DNA of 64,000 nucleotides from Xanthobacteraceae bacterium (GCA_031291475.1 JARLIY010000024.1:18702-82701), one strand, 5' to 3'. Positions 45,619 through 55,170 are shown, numbered from the stretch's first letter. Numbers and translations: made by a program. Notes: generated by a model from the letters alone, not told the origin.

Positions 45619-46403
45619 CCGCGCTCTCGGCCGAGCGTCTGTCGGTCTCGTTTGGCGGCGTGCGCGCGGTCGACGCAGTGAGCTTCGATGTCGCTCCTGG
45701 CACTGTGTTCGCGATCATTGGACCGAACGGCGCCGGGAAGACGACATTGTTCAACCTGATGTCCGGGCTATACCCGCCCGACGACGGCCGCGTGCTGCTC
45801 GGCGGCACAAATGTGACCGACCTACCCCCGGAGCAACTTGCCCGCCGCGGCCTGTCGCGCACTTTCCAGAATTTGCAAATCTTCTCACACCTGACCGCAA
45901 TCGAGAACGTCATGGTCGGCCGACATCGCCACGAGGCGACCGGAATTGTCGCCGATCTCCTGCATTTGCCAGCGGTTGGACGGCAGAACCGTCGCACGCG
46001 GGAGGCGGCCACCAAAGCGCTTGCCCGCGTCGGCATCGAAGACATGGCCGAATTGCCGGCAGGCTACCTAGCCTACGGCGATCTCAAGCGCCTGGAGATC
46101 GCGCGCGCTCTCGCCAGCGAGCCAACCGTGTTGCTGCTCGACGAGCCGGCGGCAGGCTGCAACCCGGTAGAGACGGGAGAAATCGAAGATATCATCCGTG
46201 GCATCGTCAGGAACGACATCACGGTTGTGCTCGTCGAGCACGATATGCGGCTGGTCATGAAAGTCTCCAACCGCATTCATGTCCTCGCCAACGGCCGGAC
46301 GCTCGCTGAAGGCACCGCCGCCGAGATACGCACGAATCCCGCGGTGATAGAAACCTATCTTGGCGTTCATGGTACGCACGAGGCCGCCGGTGCTGTCGGT
46401 TGA
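45615..46403 (+). CDS. livG: ABC transporter ATP-binding protein, LivG type
   Basis: This is a 262-residue ATPase. Walker A GPNGAGKTT near 35-43, signature-like LAYGDLKRLEIARALAS near 150, Walker B VLLLDEPAAGCNP near 172, and EHDMRLVMKVS follow. It overlaps livM at its start and livF at its end. Confidence 0.9.
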   Translation: MTALSAERLSVSFGGVRAVDAVSFDVAPGTVFAIIGPNGAGKTTLFNLMSGLYPPDDGRVLLGGTNVTDLPPEQLARRGLSRTFQNLQIFSHLTAIENVMVGRHRHEATGIVADLLHLPAVGRQNRRTREAATKALARVGIEDMAELPAGYLAYGDLKRLEIARALASEPTVLLLDEPAAGCNPVETGEIEDIIRGIVRNDITVVLVEHDMRLVMKVSNRIHVLANGRTLAEGTAAEIRTNPAVIETYLGVHGTHEAAGAVG

Positions 46404-47091
46404 GAATCTCAGGAGCTGCTACGGTCGTATCGAGGCGCTGCACGGCGTCTCGGTCGAGGTTGCGTCCGGTGAGATCGTAACGCTGGTCGGTGCGAACGGC
46501 GCCGGCAAGACGACGCTTTTGCGCGCCGTTTCCGGCGTTCAGCCAATCTCAGCGGGCCGCATCCGCTTCGACGGCCGCTCGATTGAGGGTACGTCCGCAC
46601 ACGCCCGCGTCGCACTTGGGATCGCGCAAGTCCCCGAAGGCCGGCAATTGTTTGCACCGCTTTCGGTCGAGGACAACCTGAAGCTCGGCGCATGGACCCA
46701 GCGCAGGAATAACTGCGGAAGCGACATTCAACTCGTCTACGAGCGGTTCCCAATGCTTGCCGAATTGAGGCACGCCATCGCCGGTGCGTTGTCAGGCGGG
46801 CAGCAGCAGTTACTAGCGATCGGCCGAGCCTTAATGGCAAAACCGCGCCTGCTTCTGCTCGACGAGCCATCGATGGGGCTTGCTCCCATTCTGGTCGATC
46901 AAATCCTCAATGTCGTTCTCGACCTAAAACGCAATGGTTTGACCTTGCTGCTGGTCGAACAGAATGCGAGTGCAGCGCTAGCCATCGCTGACCGGGGCTA
47001 TGTGCTCGAGACCGGCACGATTATCGCAAGCGGAGCCGCGGCGGATATTCAAGGCGACAAACGCGTCCGCGAAGCTTATCTCGGCGTGTGA
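46369..47091 (+). CDS. livF: ABC transporter ATP-binding protein, LivF type
   Basis: This is a 240-residue ATPase with Walker A GANGAGKTT near 40, signature LSGGQQQLLAIGRALMA near 137 and Walker B LLLLDEPSMGLAPIL near 160. I use ATG 46369, which overlaps livG by 35 bases; TTG 46360 or GTG near 46390 are alternatives. It closes the transporter operon, 66 bases before the ligase gene. Confidence 0.87.
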   Translation: MVRTRPPVLSVENLRSCYGRIEALHGVSVEVASGEIVTLVGANGAGKTTLLRAVSGVQPISAGRIRFDGRSIEGTSAHARVALGIAQVPEGRQLFAPLSVEDNLKLGAWTQRRNNCGSDIQLVYERFPMLAELRHAIAGALSGGQQQLLAIGRALMAKPRLLLLDEPSMGLAPILVDQILNVVLDLKRNGLTLLLVEQNASAALAIADRGYVLETGTIIASGAAADIQGDKRVREAYLGV

Positions 47092-47111
47092 ATGCGCGGC
47101 GAACAGACCGC

Positions 47112-47125
47112 TTGACTTTGGTCAA
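47112..47125. promoter_or_regulatory. FNR-type box upstream of phenylacetate-CoA ligase
   Basis: TTGACtttgGTCAA is a perfect palindrome. At -41.5 transcription would begin near 47160, which would favour the start codon at 47194 over 47158. Confidence 0.75.
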
Positions 47126-47157
47126 TTTGTTGCAGCGTCGGTCTAATAAACTAAATT

Positions 47158-48528
47158 ATGATGGATGACTTATTAGCTCCGAAAACCCGTATCATGAAAC
47201 CGGCCGTTCATTGTGCCGAATCAGTCATGTTCGATCGCGCTATCGAATGCATGCCGCGTGCCGAACTCGCGGCGCTGCAGCTCCATCGTCTCAAGAGCAC
47301 GTTATCACGCGCCTACGCCAAGGTTCCCCACTTTCGACACAAGTTCGATGTCGCGGGCGTTACACCGGACGATTTGACGTCGCTCAACGAACTCGTACGT
47401 TTTCCCTTCACGCTGAAATCCGACCTCCGCGACAACTATCCGTTTGGCATGTTCGCAGTGCCACGCGAAGAGGTCTCGCGTCTGCATGCGTCCTCCGGGA
47501 CGACTGGCAGTCCGACCGTCGTCGGCTACACGCGTGGCGATCTCGATTTGTGGTCGGACCTCATGGCGCGCTCGCTGGCGTGCGCCGGCGTCCGCCCCGG
47601 TGATATCGTCCACAACGCGTACGGCTACGGGCTGTTTACTGGCGGGCTCGGCATGCATTACGGCGCCGAGCGACTCGGTTGCACCGTCGTGCCGGTCTCG
47701 GGCGGCGGTACCGAACGTCAGGTCACGCTGCTGCAAGATTTGGGCGCCGATGTTCTTTGCTCGACGCCGTCCTATGCGCTCAACATTGCCGAGGTCGCCA
47801 AGGCGATGGGCGTCGATGTCGGCGAGTTGCCGGTCCGTTGCGGCGTCTTCGGGGCCGAGCCGTGGAGTGAAACTATGCGTCGTGACCTTGAAGCGCGGTT
47901 AGGCATCACGGCCGTCGATATTTACGGATTGTCGGAAATACTCGGGCCGGGCGTCGCCTGCGAGTGCAGCGCAGCGCAGAATGGCTTGCACGGCTGGGAG
48001 GACCATTTTCTGTTCGAAATCGTCGATCCGAAGACACTCGATCGGCTCCCGATCGGGGAACCCGGCGAGCTGGTGATCACGACGCTGACCAAACAAGCGC
48101 TACCGATGATCCGCTACCGCACGCGTGACATCACGACGCTGACAGACGAGCCCTGCGTCTGCGGCCGGACACACACCCGCATCATGCGGGTGACAGGACG
48201 CGACGACGACATGCTCATCATTCGCGGCGTCAATATCTTCCCCTCCCAGATCGAGGCGTTCCTCGTCAGCTTCCCCGGACTCGCCCCGCATTATCAGATC
48301 GTGCTCACGCGCGAGGGCCCACTCGACGCCATGACCGTCGATGTCGAACTCGCCATCGATGCGCCATCGGATGAACCATTCATCGCGAGAAAAGCAGACG
48401 AGGTCCGCCAGCACCTGAAATCAATGATCGGTGTGACCTGCTCTGTCGTCGTCAAAAGGTCGGGCATGGTGCCGCGCTCTCAGGGCAAGGCGGTGCGGGT
48501 TAAGGATCTGCGCGGAACGACGACTTGA
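47158..48528 (+). CDS. paaK: Phenylacetate-CoA ligase (AMP-forming)
   Basis: This 456-residue enzyme forms phenylacetyl-CoA. The N-terminal ALQLHRLKSTLSRAYAKVPH is typical of PaaK. The AMP motif SSGTTGSPT is at 112-120, DIYGLSEILGPGVACEC near 255 and YRTRDIT with a CGRTHTRIMRVTGR block near 320-345. ATG codons at 47158, 47161 and 47194 are in frame; the FNR box position favours the last. Followed by padBCD, it is probably the anaerobic ligase (PadJ role). Confidence 0.88.
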   Translation: MMDDLLAPKTRIMKPAVHCAESVMFDRAIECMPRAELAALQLHRLKSTLSRAYAKVPHFRHKFDVAGVTPDDLTSLNELVRFPFTLKSDLRDNYPFGMFAVPREEVSRLHASSGTTGSPTVVGYTRGDLDLWSDLMARSLACAGVRPGDIVHNAYGYGLFTGGLGMHYGAERLGCTVVPVSGGGTERQVTLLQDLGADVLCSTPSYALNIAEVAKAMGVDVGELPVRCGVFGAEPWSETMRRDLEARLGITAVDIYGLSEILGPGVACECSAAQNGLHGWEDHFLFEIVDPKTLDRLPIGEPGELVITTLTKQALPMIRYRTRDITTLTDEPCVCGRTHTRIMRVTGRDDDMLIIRGVNIFPSQIEAFLVSFPGLAPHYQIVLTREGPLDAMTVDVELAIDAPSDEPFIARKADEVRQHLKSMIGVTCSVVVKRSGMVPRSQGKAVRVKDLRGTTT

Positions 48529-48659
48529 TTGCCAGGTAAGAACCCTTTCAGGAAAGGCGCGCAGGCATCGCCACGATCTCCTTTTGATCGGTACCGAAGC
48601 CGCAGTGAGCCCCGCTTCCGAGATCAGGGGTGGCTTTTTCGAAAATACCGCGAGGGGAA

Positions 48660-48673
48660 TTGATTAAAGTCAA
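48660..48673. promoter_or_regulatory. FNR-type box upstream of padB
   Basis: TTGATtaaaGTCAA is centred about 52 bases before the padB start. Activation from -41.5 gives a start near 48708, just ahead of the GGGAGG ribosome site. Confidence 0.8.
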
Positions 48674-48718
48674 TGCAATTAGGTTCGAACAGAGCGCAGT
48701 TTTTGACAAAAGGGAGGT

Positions 48719-51460
48719 ATGGTTGTGGCTGTTAGCGCGACGCACGCCGTGAAGCATGTTCCGAGCTACTGCTACAATTGCGTGGCTGGGCCGGATCTTC
48801 TTACAGTTAAGGTTATGGACGGGGTGGCGACGGAAATTCTGCCGAACTATGCCGCAGAAGGCATTCATCCCGGCGAAGGTCGCATTTGTGTCCGTGCCCT
48901 GGGCCTGATCCAAAAAACCTACAACCCTCATCGCCTGCGCACACCGATGAAGCGGACGAATCCGCGCAAGGGGCGGGCCGAGGATCCCGGTTTCATACCA
49001 ATCTCTTGGGACGAAGCGTTGGATACGATCGCTTCGCGCCTCACCGAAATTCGTGCGCATGGCATCATGGACGACGCCGGTATGCCTCGCGTCGCCGCAA
49101 GCTTTGGTCACGGCGGAACGCCACAGAGCTACATGGGCACCTTTCCGGCGTTCCTCTCCGCTTGGGGCGCCGTCGATTACAGCTTCGGCTCGGGACAAGG
49201 CGTGAAGTGTGTGCATTCCGAGCATCTGTACGGAGAGTTCTGGCACCGTGGCTTCACGGTAAGCGCTGACACGGTGCTCTGCCGCTATATCGTCTCGTTT
49301 GGCGCTAACGTTGAAGTTTCAGCCGGCGTGTGCGCCGTGCGCCGGCACGCCGACGCCCGTATCCGCGGCATCAAGCGCGTGCAGATCGAGCCGCATCTGT
49401 CAGTGACTGCGGCTGCCTCCGCTGAGTGGGTGCCGATCAAACCTAAGACCGATGCGGCATTTATGTTTGCGATGATGCACGTGCTACTCCACGAGCATCC
49501 GCGGGAGCGCCTAGACGTGGCGTTTCTGCGCGATCACACCGCCTCGCCGTATCTGGTCGGGCCGAATGGATACTATTTGCGCAATCCGCGCGACCGCAAG
49601 CCGCTGCTTTGGGACAACGCGCAATCAACTGCAGTTCCTTTCGACCGACGGGGCACCGCTCCAGCGCTGGAGGGAATTTTCACAGTCGAGGACTGTATCG
49701 AAATCGGCCCCGACGGCGCCAACTGGCGCCATGAGCAAGCCACCGGCACGACGGCTTTCACGCGAATGGTCGAGCACATGCGTGCCTATTCGCCTGAATG
49801 GGCTGCACCGCTGTGCGACGTGCCGGCAGCGACCATGCGCCGGGTAGCGAACGAGTATCTCGCCAACGCTTGTGTCGGCGAAACGATCGACATTGGTGGC
49901 AGTACCCTGCCGTTCCGCCCGGTTGCTGTCGTTCTCGGCAAGACGGTGAACAACGGGTGGGGTGGGTACGATTGCTGCTGGGCGCGCACGATGCTGGCCG
50001 CGCTGGTCGGAGCGTTGGAGGTGCCTGGCGGCACGCTTGGTACCACGACCCGGCTCAACAAGCCGATCGGTAATCGGCTGGCCAGCGTGCAGCCCGGTGA
50101 GGATGGCTTTATGGCGGCGCATCTTAACGCCACCGACCGGCAGCACTGGGCGCAGCATCCGACCTCGCGTAATGCCCATACCGCGCTGGTACCTTTGGTC
50201 GGCGACTCGGCGTGGAGCCAGGCTCTCGGTCCCAGCCATCTTGCCTGGATGTTCCTACGAGAGGCACCGCCGAATTGGCAGCGGCCCTCGGCGCCTGATC
50301 TCTGGTTCGTATTTCGCAGCAACCCGGCCATCTCGTTTTGGCAAAGCAGCCGGCTTGTTGAAACCATGGCCAAAATGCCGTTCGTCGTCGCCTTTGCGTA
50401 CACTTTCGATGAAACAAACCACATGGCCGACATCCTTCTACCCGAGGCCACTGATCTGGAAGGCACGCAGCTCATTCGTATTGGCGGCACGAAGTTCGTG
50501 GAGCAATTCTGGGAACATCAAGGCGTAGCCTTGCGCCAGCCTGCGGTACCGCCGCAGGGCGAGGCTCGCGATTTCACCTGGATTTCCACCGAACTTGCGT
50601 GCCGCAGCGGATTGCTTGAACATTACAATGCCGCAATCAACCGCGGCGCCGCGTGCGTGCCGCTCAAGGGCAGCAATTACGATTTCTCGCTCGCTACGAA
50701 TCTCGCGCACTCCGTTGAGGAAATCTGGAACGCCGAATGCAAGGCCGCGTCGGCACAATTCTCGAATGGAGCGGAGAGCAAAGATCTCGCCTGGTTCAAG
50801 GAGCACGGCTTTTTTACCGTGCCGTTCAAGCGGCTTGATTGGTACCTTTATCCGACAATGGTGGAACACGACCTGCGTTTTGAACTTCCCTACCAGGAGC
50901 GTTTGGTCCGCGCCGGTCGGGAACTCGCGAACCGCCTGCATGAGCAAGACGTTCACTGGTGGGATGACCAGCTGGAAGAATATGCGCCGCTGCCGGTATG
51001 GGACGATGTTCCAGCCCGCTGGGAGCGCGCGTTACGCAAAATGGGCGGCGATCCAGCCGACTATCCGCTTTGGCTCATCACCACCAAGAGCATGCAATAT
51101 TCTGCGGGTAATAACGTCGGCATTCCGCTGATGAATGAAGTCGGGCGTAATATGCGCGGCCACGGCGGCGTCATTCTTAACGTCGCGACCGCAAAGCATC
51201 TCGGCATTTGCCAGGGAGACCAGGTTGAAGTTCGTTCCACCACTGGCAGCACGCGCGGCTGCGCCGTTTTAGAGCAAGGTATCCGTCCCGACACGGTCGT
51301 CATTGTCGGTCAATTCGATCATTGGAAGACGCCGTACGCCAAAGAGTTGAAGTTCCCGAGCCTTAATACGGTGGCGGCCCTGTCGCTCGATCTAACTGAC
51401 TCCACTGGCTCGGGGTCGGATCTCGTCCGCGTCTCCGTCCGAGGGAGTGCACAGCCATGA
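48719..51460 (+). CDS. padB: Phenylacetyl-CoA:acceptor oxidoreductase, molybdopterin subunit
   Basis: This is a 913-residue molybdopterin enzyme of the DMSO reductase superfamily, which in Thauera/Aromatoleum oxidises phenylacetyl-CoA to phenylglyoxylate. [14 protein letters not shown] near 98, FGANVEVSAGVCAVRRHADAR near 197 and LVGALEVPGGTLG near 430 are cofactor-binding stretches. The N-terminus has Cys18 and Cys21 (CYNC) and Cys57 (GRICVR), but no third cysteine at the usual spacing. The GGGAGG site at 48712-48717 is only one base from ATG 48719 and suits GTG 48725 better. No Tat signal is visible. Assignment rests on padC, padD and the ligase. Confidence 0.83.
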   Translation: MVVAVSATHAVKHVPSYCYNCVAGPDLLTVKVMDGVATEILPNYAAEGIHPGEGRICVRALGLIQKTYNPHRLRTPMKRTNPRKGRAEDPGFIPISWDEALDTIASRLTEIRAHGIMDDAGMPRVAASFGHGGTPQSYMGTFPAFLSAWGAVDYSFGSGQGVKCVHSEHLYGEFWHRGFTVSADTVLCRYIVSFGANVEVSAGVCAVRRHADARIRGIKRVQIEPHLSVTAAASAEWVPIKPKTDAAFMFAMMHVLLHEHPRERLDVAFLRDHTASPYLVGPNGYYLRNPRDRKPLLWDNAQSTAVPFDRRGTAPALEGIFTVEDCIEIGPDGANWRHEQATGTTAFTRMVEHMRAYSPEWAAPLCDVPAATMRRVANEYLANACVGETIDIGGSTLPFRPVAVVLGKTVNNGWGGYDCCWARTMLAALVGALEVPGGTLGTTTRLNKPIGNRLASVQPGEDGFMAAHLNATDRQHWAQHPTSRNAHTALVPLVGDSAWSQALGPSHLAWMFLREAPPNWQRPSAPDLWFVFRSNPAISFWQSSRLVETMAKMPFVVAFAYTFDETNHMADILLPEATDLEGTQLIRIGGTKFVEQFWEHQGVALRQPAVPPQGEARDFTWISTELACRSGLLEHYNAAINRGAACVPLKGSNYDFSLATNLAHSVEEIWNAECKAASAQFSNGAESKDLAWFKEHGFFTVPFKRLDWYLYPTMVEHDLRFELPYQERLVRAGRELANRLHEQDVHWWDDQLEEYAPLPVWDDVPARWERALRKMGGDPADYPLWLITTKSMQYSAGNNVGIPLMNEVGRNMRGHGGVILNVATAKHLGICQGDQVEVRSTTGSTRGCAVLEQGIRPDTVVIVGQFDHWKTPYAKELKFPSLNTVAALSLDLTDSTGSGSDLVRVSVRGSAQP

Positions 51461-52110
51461 CCCGTTACGTCATGGTCGCCGATCTCCGCCGATGCATCGG
51501 TTGCCAGACCTGCACGGCGGCGTGCAAGCAAGCCAACGCAACGCCACCAGGCGTTCAATGGCGGCGAGTACTCGATATGGAGGTCGGCGAATATCCCGAC
51601 GTGAGACGGGTATTTGTGCCGACGGGTTGCCAGCACTGCGCCGATCCGCCGTGCGAGTGGGTCTGTCCAACCACCGCAACCCGCAGGCGCCCTGACGGCG
51701 TCGTACAAATTGTCTACGATCTTTGCATTGGCTGCAGTGCCTGCGCGGTCGCCTGCCCCTACGAGGCGCGATACAAGGTCGAAAAACGCGAGTTCGCCTT
51801 CGGCGACCAGCCGACAGCCGACGAGGAGATGCGTGCGAACGACTCTTTGATCGGCGTCGCCACCAAATGCACATTCTGCGCGGACATCGTTGACGCGGGC
51901 GTCGCGCGCGGCCTGACGCCGGGCGAGGATCCCGAGGCAACACCCGCTTGCGTCAATCTTTGCATCTCCGGCGCACTTGCCTTCGGCGACATTGATGATC
52001 CGCAAAGCCGCGTGTCTGAGCTCCTCCGAAATAACAAGCACTTCCGAATGCACGAAGAGTTAGGCACTAACCCGGGCTTCTATTATCTATGGGATCAAGA
52101 ACCGTCATGA
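51457..52110 (+). CDS. padC: Phenylacetyl-CoA:acceptor oxidoreductase, iron-sulfur subunit
   Basis: This is a 217-residue four-cluster ferredoxin subunit of the DmsB/NarH type. Cysteine sets are CIGCQTCTAACK near 11-22, CQHCADPPCEWVCP near 58-71, CIGCSACAVACP near 90-101 and CTFC with ACVNLCISG near 132-170. It carries electrons from PadB to the membrane subunit. It overlaps padB and padD by four bases each. Confidence 0.88.
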   Translation: MTRYVMVADLRRCIGCQTCTAACKQANATPPGVQWRRVLDMEVGEYPDVRRVFVPTGCQHCADPPCEWVCPTTATRRRPDGVVQIVYDLCIGCSACAVACPYEARYKVEKREFAFGDQPTADEEMRANDSLIGVATKCTFCADIVDAGVARGLTPGEDPEATPACVNLCISGALAFGDIDDPQSRVSELLRNNKHFRMHEELGTNPGFYYLWDQEPS

Positions 52111-53006
52111 CCACGACCCTCACCGGTAGCGGAGCGCCACGACTCCAGCACAACTGGGACAGTCGCGCGGCATGCAATTTCATCGGCGGCGGGTCGGGGA
52201 CCGGACTGCTCTTGGCGGCGGCTGTAGCGTTTGCGTCCGGCTCACCCTATTTCCTTGCCGGCACGTTGGCGCTCGCCTTGATTGCCTTTGGGTTATCGAT
52301 GGTCTGGCTGGAGATCGGGCGACCGCTGCGCGCTTTGAATGTATTCTTTCACCCGCAGACCTCGTGGATGAGCCGCGAGGCTCTCTTGGCGTTGCCGGTT
52401 CTCGCGCTTGGTACGTTAGCAGTTGTGCTGGACCAGCCTTTCGTTTCTTTGCCGTTTCAGGGGCATCTCCCGGTCGCCGTCCTTGCGTCGGCGACGGCAA
52501 TCCTCGGTCTGGGTTTCTTATATTGCCAGGCTCGGATTCTTTACGCCTCAAAGGGTGTACCGGCATGGAGTGAGCCAGCTCTGCAGCCAGTTATTATCAT
52601 CACCGGACTCGCGGAAGGACTCGGTCTTCTGCTGATGCTCACCGCCCTCGACGCGCAACCGCCTGTCTGGGCGGTACCGGCAGCGATCGTCGCTCTGCTG
52701 GCCAGAGCGGGCGCTTGGGACCACTACCGAGAGCGATTAAAAAGACGGGCTCCGGCGCCGGCCATCGCAGCACTGAACCGTATCTCTGTTCCGGTCCATT
52801 TGCTTGGCCACGCGCTGCCAGCTGTGCTGCTTGTGTGCGCGCTCCTCGTTCCGAGCGCGCCAGCATTGGCGGCCGTAGCTGGCCTTGCGCTCGCGGCTGT
52901 TGGTGCGTGGATTAAATTTGCGGTCGTGACAAGCGCCGCATTCACTCAAGGATTCTCTATTCCATTTGTGCCGACGCGAGGACTCAGCCATAGCGCGACG
53001 CTGTGA
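52107..53006 (+). CDS. padD: Phenylacetyl-CoA:acceptor oxidoreductase, membrane subunit
   Basis: This is a 299-residue membrane protein with about eight helices, of the DmsC/NrfD class (GTGLLLAAAVAFASGSPYFL near 25-44; SMVWLEIGRPLRAL near 62-75). It should pass electrons to the quinone pool. ATG 52107 overlaps the padC stop. A start 18 bases earlier is possible. Confidence 0.83.
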   Translation: MTTTLTGSGAPRLQHNWDSRAACNFIGGGSGTGLLLAAAVAFASGSPYFLAGTLALALIAFGLSMVWLEIGRPLRALNVFFHPQTSWMSREALLALPVLALGTLAVVLDQPFVSLPFQGHLPVAVLASATAILGLGFLYCQARILYASKGVPAWSEPALQPVIIITGLAEGLGLLLMLTALDAQPPVWAVPAAIVALLARAGAWDHYRERLKRRAPAPAIAALNRISVPVHLLGHALPAVLLVCALLVPSAPALAAVAGLALAAVGAWIKFAVVTSAAFTQGFSIPFVPTRGLSHSATL

Positions 53007-53049
53007 CACCAAACCGTGTGGCTTCAATCACTACTATGGGAGCGCCACG

Positions 53050-53622
53050 ATGATAGAAATCATCGATGTCTTACGCCAGGAACATCGCGACATCGATAAA
53101 TTGCTTCGCGTTCTGGAACGGGAGTTGAGCGTGTTCGATCGTGGCGAACGGCCAGATTATGAGGTCATCCTCGCGGTAATCGATTATTTCAAGAACTATC
53201 CGGATATCTGCCATCACCCAAAGGAGGATATTATCGTCGAGAGGTTCCAAGCGCGCGACCCCGTCGCAGCGGCGGCCATCGGCGATCTCCAAGCCGAACA
53301 TCGGGAGGGAGCGAAACGTTTGGGGCGCGTCGCCCATGCCGTTGAGCGCGTGCTGAGCGACGAGGATCTCATAAGGCAGTCAGTGCACGATATTATTCGC
53401 GATTTCATTGACCATGAGCGAAAGCACATGGAGACAGAGGAGCGCGTCGCGTTTCCGGCGGTGGTTAAAGCGCTGCAGCCGGAGGATTGGGCAGATATCG
53501 CTCTGCATCTGGCAGATCGCTATGGCTCCCCCTCTGAGCCAGACTTTGAGGAGAAATTCAGTACGTTGCGGCGAAACATCCTGGAACTTGAAGAAGCTGC
53601 GGAGATCGAGCGCTCTGACTAA
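53050..53622 (+). CDS. Hemerythrin domain protein
   Basis: This 190-residue protein is clearly paralogous to that at 7394: both share EHR-I---L-VLE-ELSVFDR-ERPDYE-pattern sequence, CHHPKED near 54, QAEHREGAKRL near 82 and HERKHMETEER near 123. I start at ATG 53050, where the similarity begins. It follows padD by 43 bases. Binding of O2 or NO near low-potential enzymes is inferred. Confidence 0.85.
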   Translation: MIEIIDVLRQEHRDIDKLLRVLERELSVFDRGERPDYEVILAVIDYFKNYPDICHHPKEDIIVERFQARDPVAAAAIGDLQAEHREGAKRLGRVAHAVERVLSDEDLIRQSVHDIIRDFIDHERKHMETEERVAFPAVVKALQPEDWADIALHLADRYGSPSEPDFEEKFSTLRRNILELEEAAEIERSD

Positions 53623-53715
53623 ACTTCATGGCCGAAGTCTTGGAGATGGGGCCATATTTGCTGATCCTCGGACAGGTCTTGCTGCTTGCAGCGAACCATG
53701 TGTGCAGCGGCATTC

Positions 53716-54504
53716 ATGAAGGCCGCTGCCGTGGCTAAAGCGCTCCTCCAAACGGAAGGCTTGACCCGGCGATTCGGCGGCCTGGTCCCTGCAAATGCGA
53801 TCACACTCGACGTCGCTGTGGGCGAAATTCATGCTGTGATCGGTCCAAACGGAGCCGGCAAGACAACGCTGATCGGCTTGCTTAGTGGCGAAATTATCGC
53901 GCACGCTGGCATCATCCGTTTCGATGGCGCCGACATCACCCAACTTCCCGTCTATCGCCGGAGCCACCTCGGTCTCGCGCGTTCGTTCCAGATTACCTCC
54001 CTGATCCATCACTTCACCGCGCTCGACAACGTCGCGCTTGCCGTCCAGGCCCATTGCGGCCACTCGTTTCGCTTTTGGCGCGACGCACGCGGCGAAGCCG
54101 AGTTGCGCAAACCCGCGCTGGCCGCGCTCAACCGCGTCGGGCTTGGCGAACGTGCCGGCGTGCGCGTCGACAAATTAAGCCATGGGGAACATCGGCAGCT
54201 TGAGATCGCGATAGCGCTTGCGACGGAGCCGCGCCTCCTACTGCTCGATGAGCCGATGGCCGGGATGGGGCCGCAAGAGTCGGCGCAAATGGTGCACCTG
54301 CTGCGCCAGCTCAAGGGCAGCGTTACGATCCTTCTGATCGAGCACGACATGGAGGCGGTATTCGCGCTGGCCGATCGCCTTACGGTATTGGTCGAGGGCC
54401 GCATCATCGCAAGCGGCCAGCCGGAAACGATCAGAGCCGACGCCGCTGTCCGGCAAGCGTATCTTGGCGAAAGGGAAGGCGGCGGTGGGCGCGGCGGAGG
54501 CTAA
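53716..54504 (+). CDS. ABC transporter ATP-binding protein, LivG type (orphan)
   Basis: This is a LivG-like ATPase of about 262 residues, with GPNGAGKTT near 40, SHGEHRQLEIAIALA near 156, LLLLDEPMAGMGP near 174 and EHDMEAVFALADR near 210. The C-terminus ends in an odd glycine-rich GEREGGGGRGGG tail. I start at ATG 53716; ATG 53686 is in frame. No permease, binding protein or livF lies next to it, so it may serve one of the other systems here. Confidence 0.82.
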   Translation: MKAAAVAKALLQTEGLTRRFGGLVPANAITLDVAVGEIHAVIGPNGAGKTTLIGLLSGEIIAHAGIIRFDGADITQLPVYRRSHLGLARSFQITSLIHHFTALDNVALAVQAHCGHSFRFWRDARGEAELRKPALAALNRVGLGERAGVRVDKLSHGEHRQLEIAIALATEPRLLLLDEPMAGMGPQESAQMVHLLRQLKGSVTILLIEHDMEAVFALADRLTVLVEGRIIASGQPETIRADAAVRQAYLGEREGGGGRGGG

Positions 54505-55170
54505 GCTGTGTCGCTTCGTCGTTTTGTTTGCAGTAGTCGTCACGCCTACCTTGGCGCAGGCAAGGGGCGGTCCGCTGCACTTATCTGGTCCGTTGAGTCC
54601 GCAACCACAGCCGATTTCCCGAGCTGGTATTCCAACTCCATCCGTATCGCCGAGCAATTTCTTAGCGGGTTTGCGGACGAGGTCGTTACCGCGATCCCGC
54701 AACGCAAAGATGCCGAGGCCCGGCCGATGTTAGCAATTGAGGCCGCTCATCTGGCGGCCTCGTCTTTTTGCTCTCGCGCGTTTTGGCTTGCTGCTGCGCT
54801 TGAACAAGCATTAGCTTCAAAAACAACACCATCATCTGCGCGCTCGAGACCGACAAGTCCAGATTAGCCAGCCTTCTTGGCCCATAATTTACACCAAGCA
54901 GAGGGGCTTATGTCGCCGTTCGTCGCGAAGTTGGATTCGATTGAATATGCGTTGAGTGGGTCATGTCTGGCTCCAGAATTCCCGACCGTTAATCACAGAT
55001 CGTTGACGATCATATCATTGGGACCGTGGAAAATTGTAAGCTCGAATCCCAACTGCGCTCAGTTGCGTAGGAGCGGCCACAACGCGAACCTTTTGTATTA
55101 AAAGGCGCGGTCAAGGTCGCCGGGCTCTTTGGTGCCCTCTTTTTTGTCCGGGGTGCCGTCGACTCGGTTA
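54505..55170. other. Region without a convincing gene
   Basis: Several overlapping readings exist but none has a recognisable family, and the longest runs through the terminator at 54739. A second hairpin GGGC (55122-55125)/GCCC (55134-55137) followed by six T residues at about 55138-55145 looks like another terminator. Confidence 0.5.
54739..54768 (+). terminator. Rho-independent terminator after the orphan ABC gene
   Basis: GAGGCCGC (54739-54746) pairs with GCGGCCTC (54754-54761) around a seven-base loop, followed by GTCTTTTTG. Confidence 0.8.

Noticed and set aside
53050..53622. Start of the hemerythrin gene at 52966
   Set aside because: The upstream part overlaps padD in another frame and is absent from the paralogue; ATG 53050 matches the conserved beginning.
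54508..54867. 119-residue frame after the orphan ABC gene
   Set aside because: It runs through a strong terminator hairpin and matches no family.
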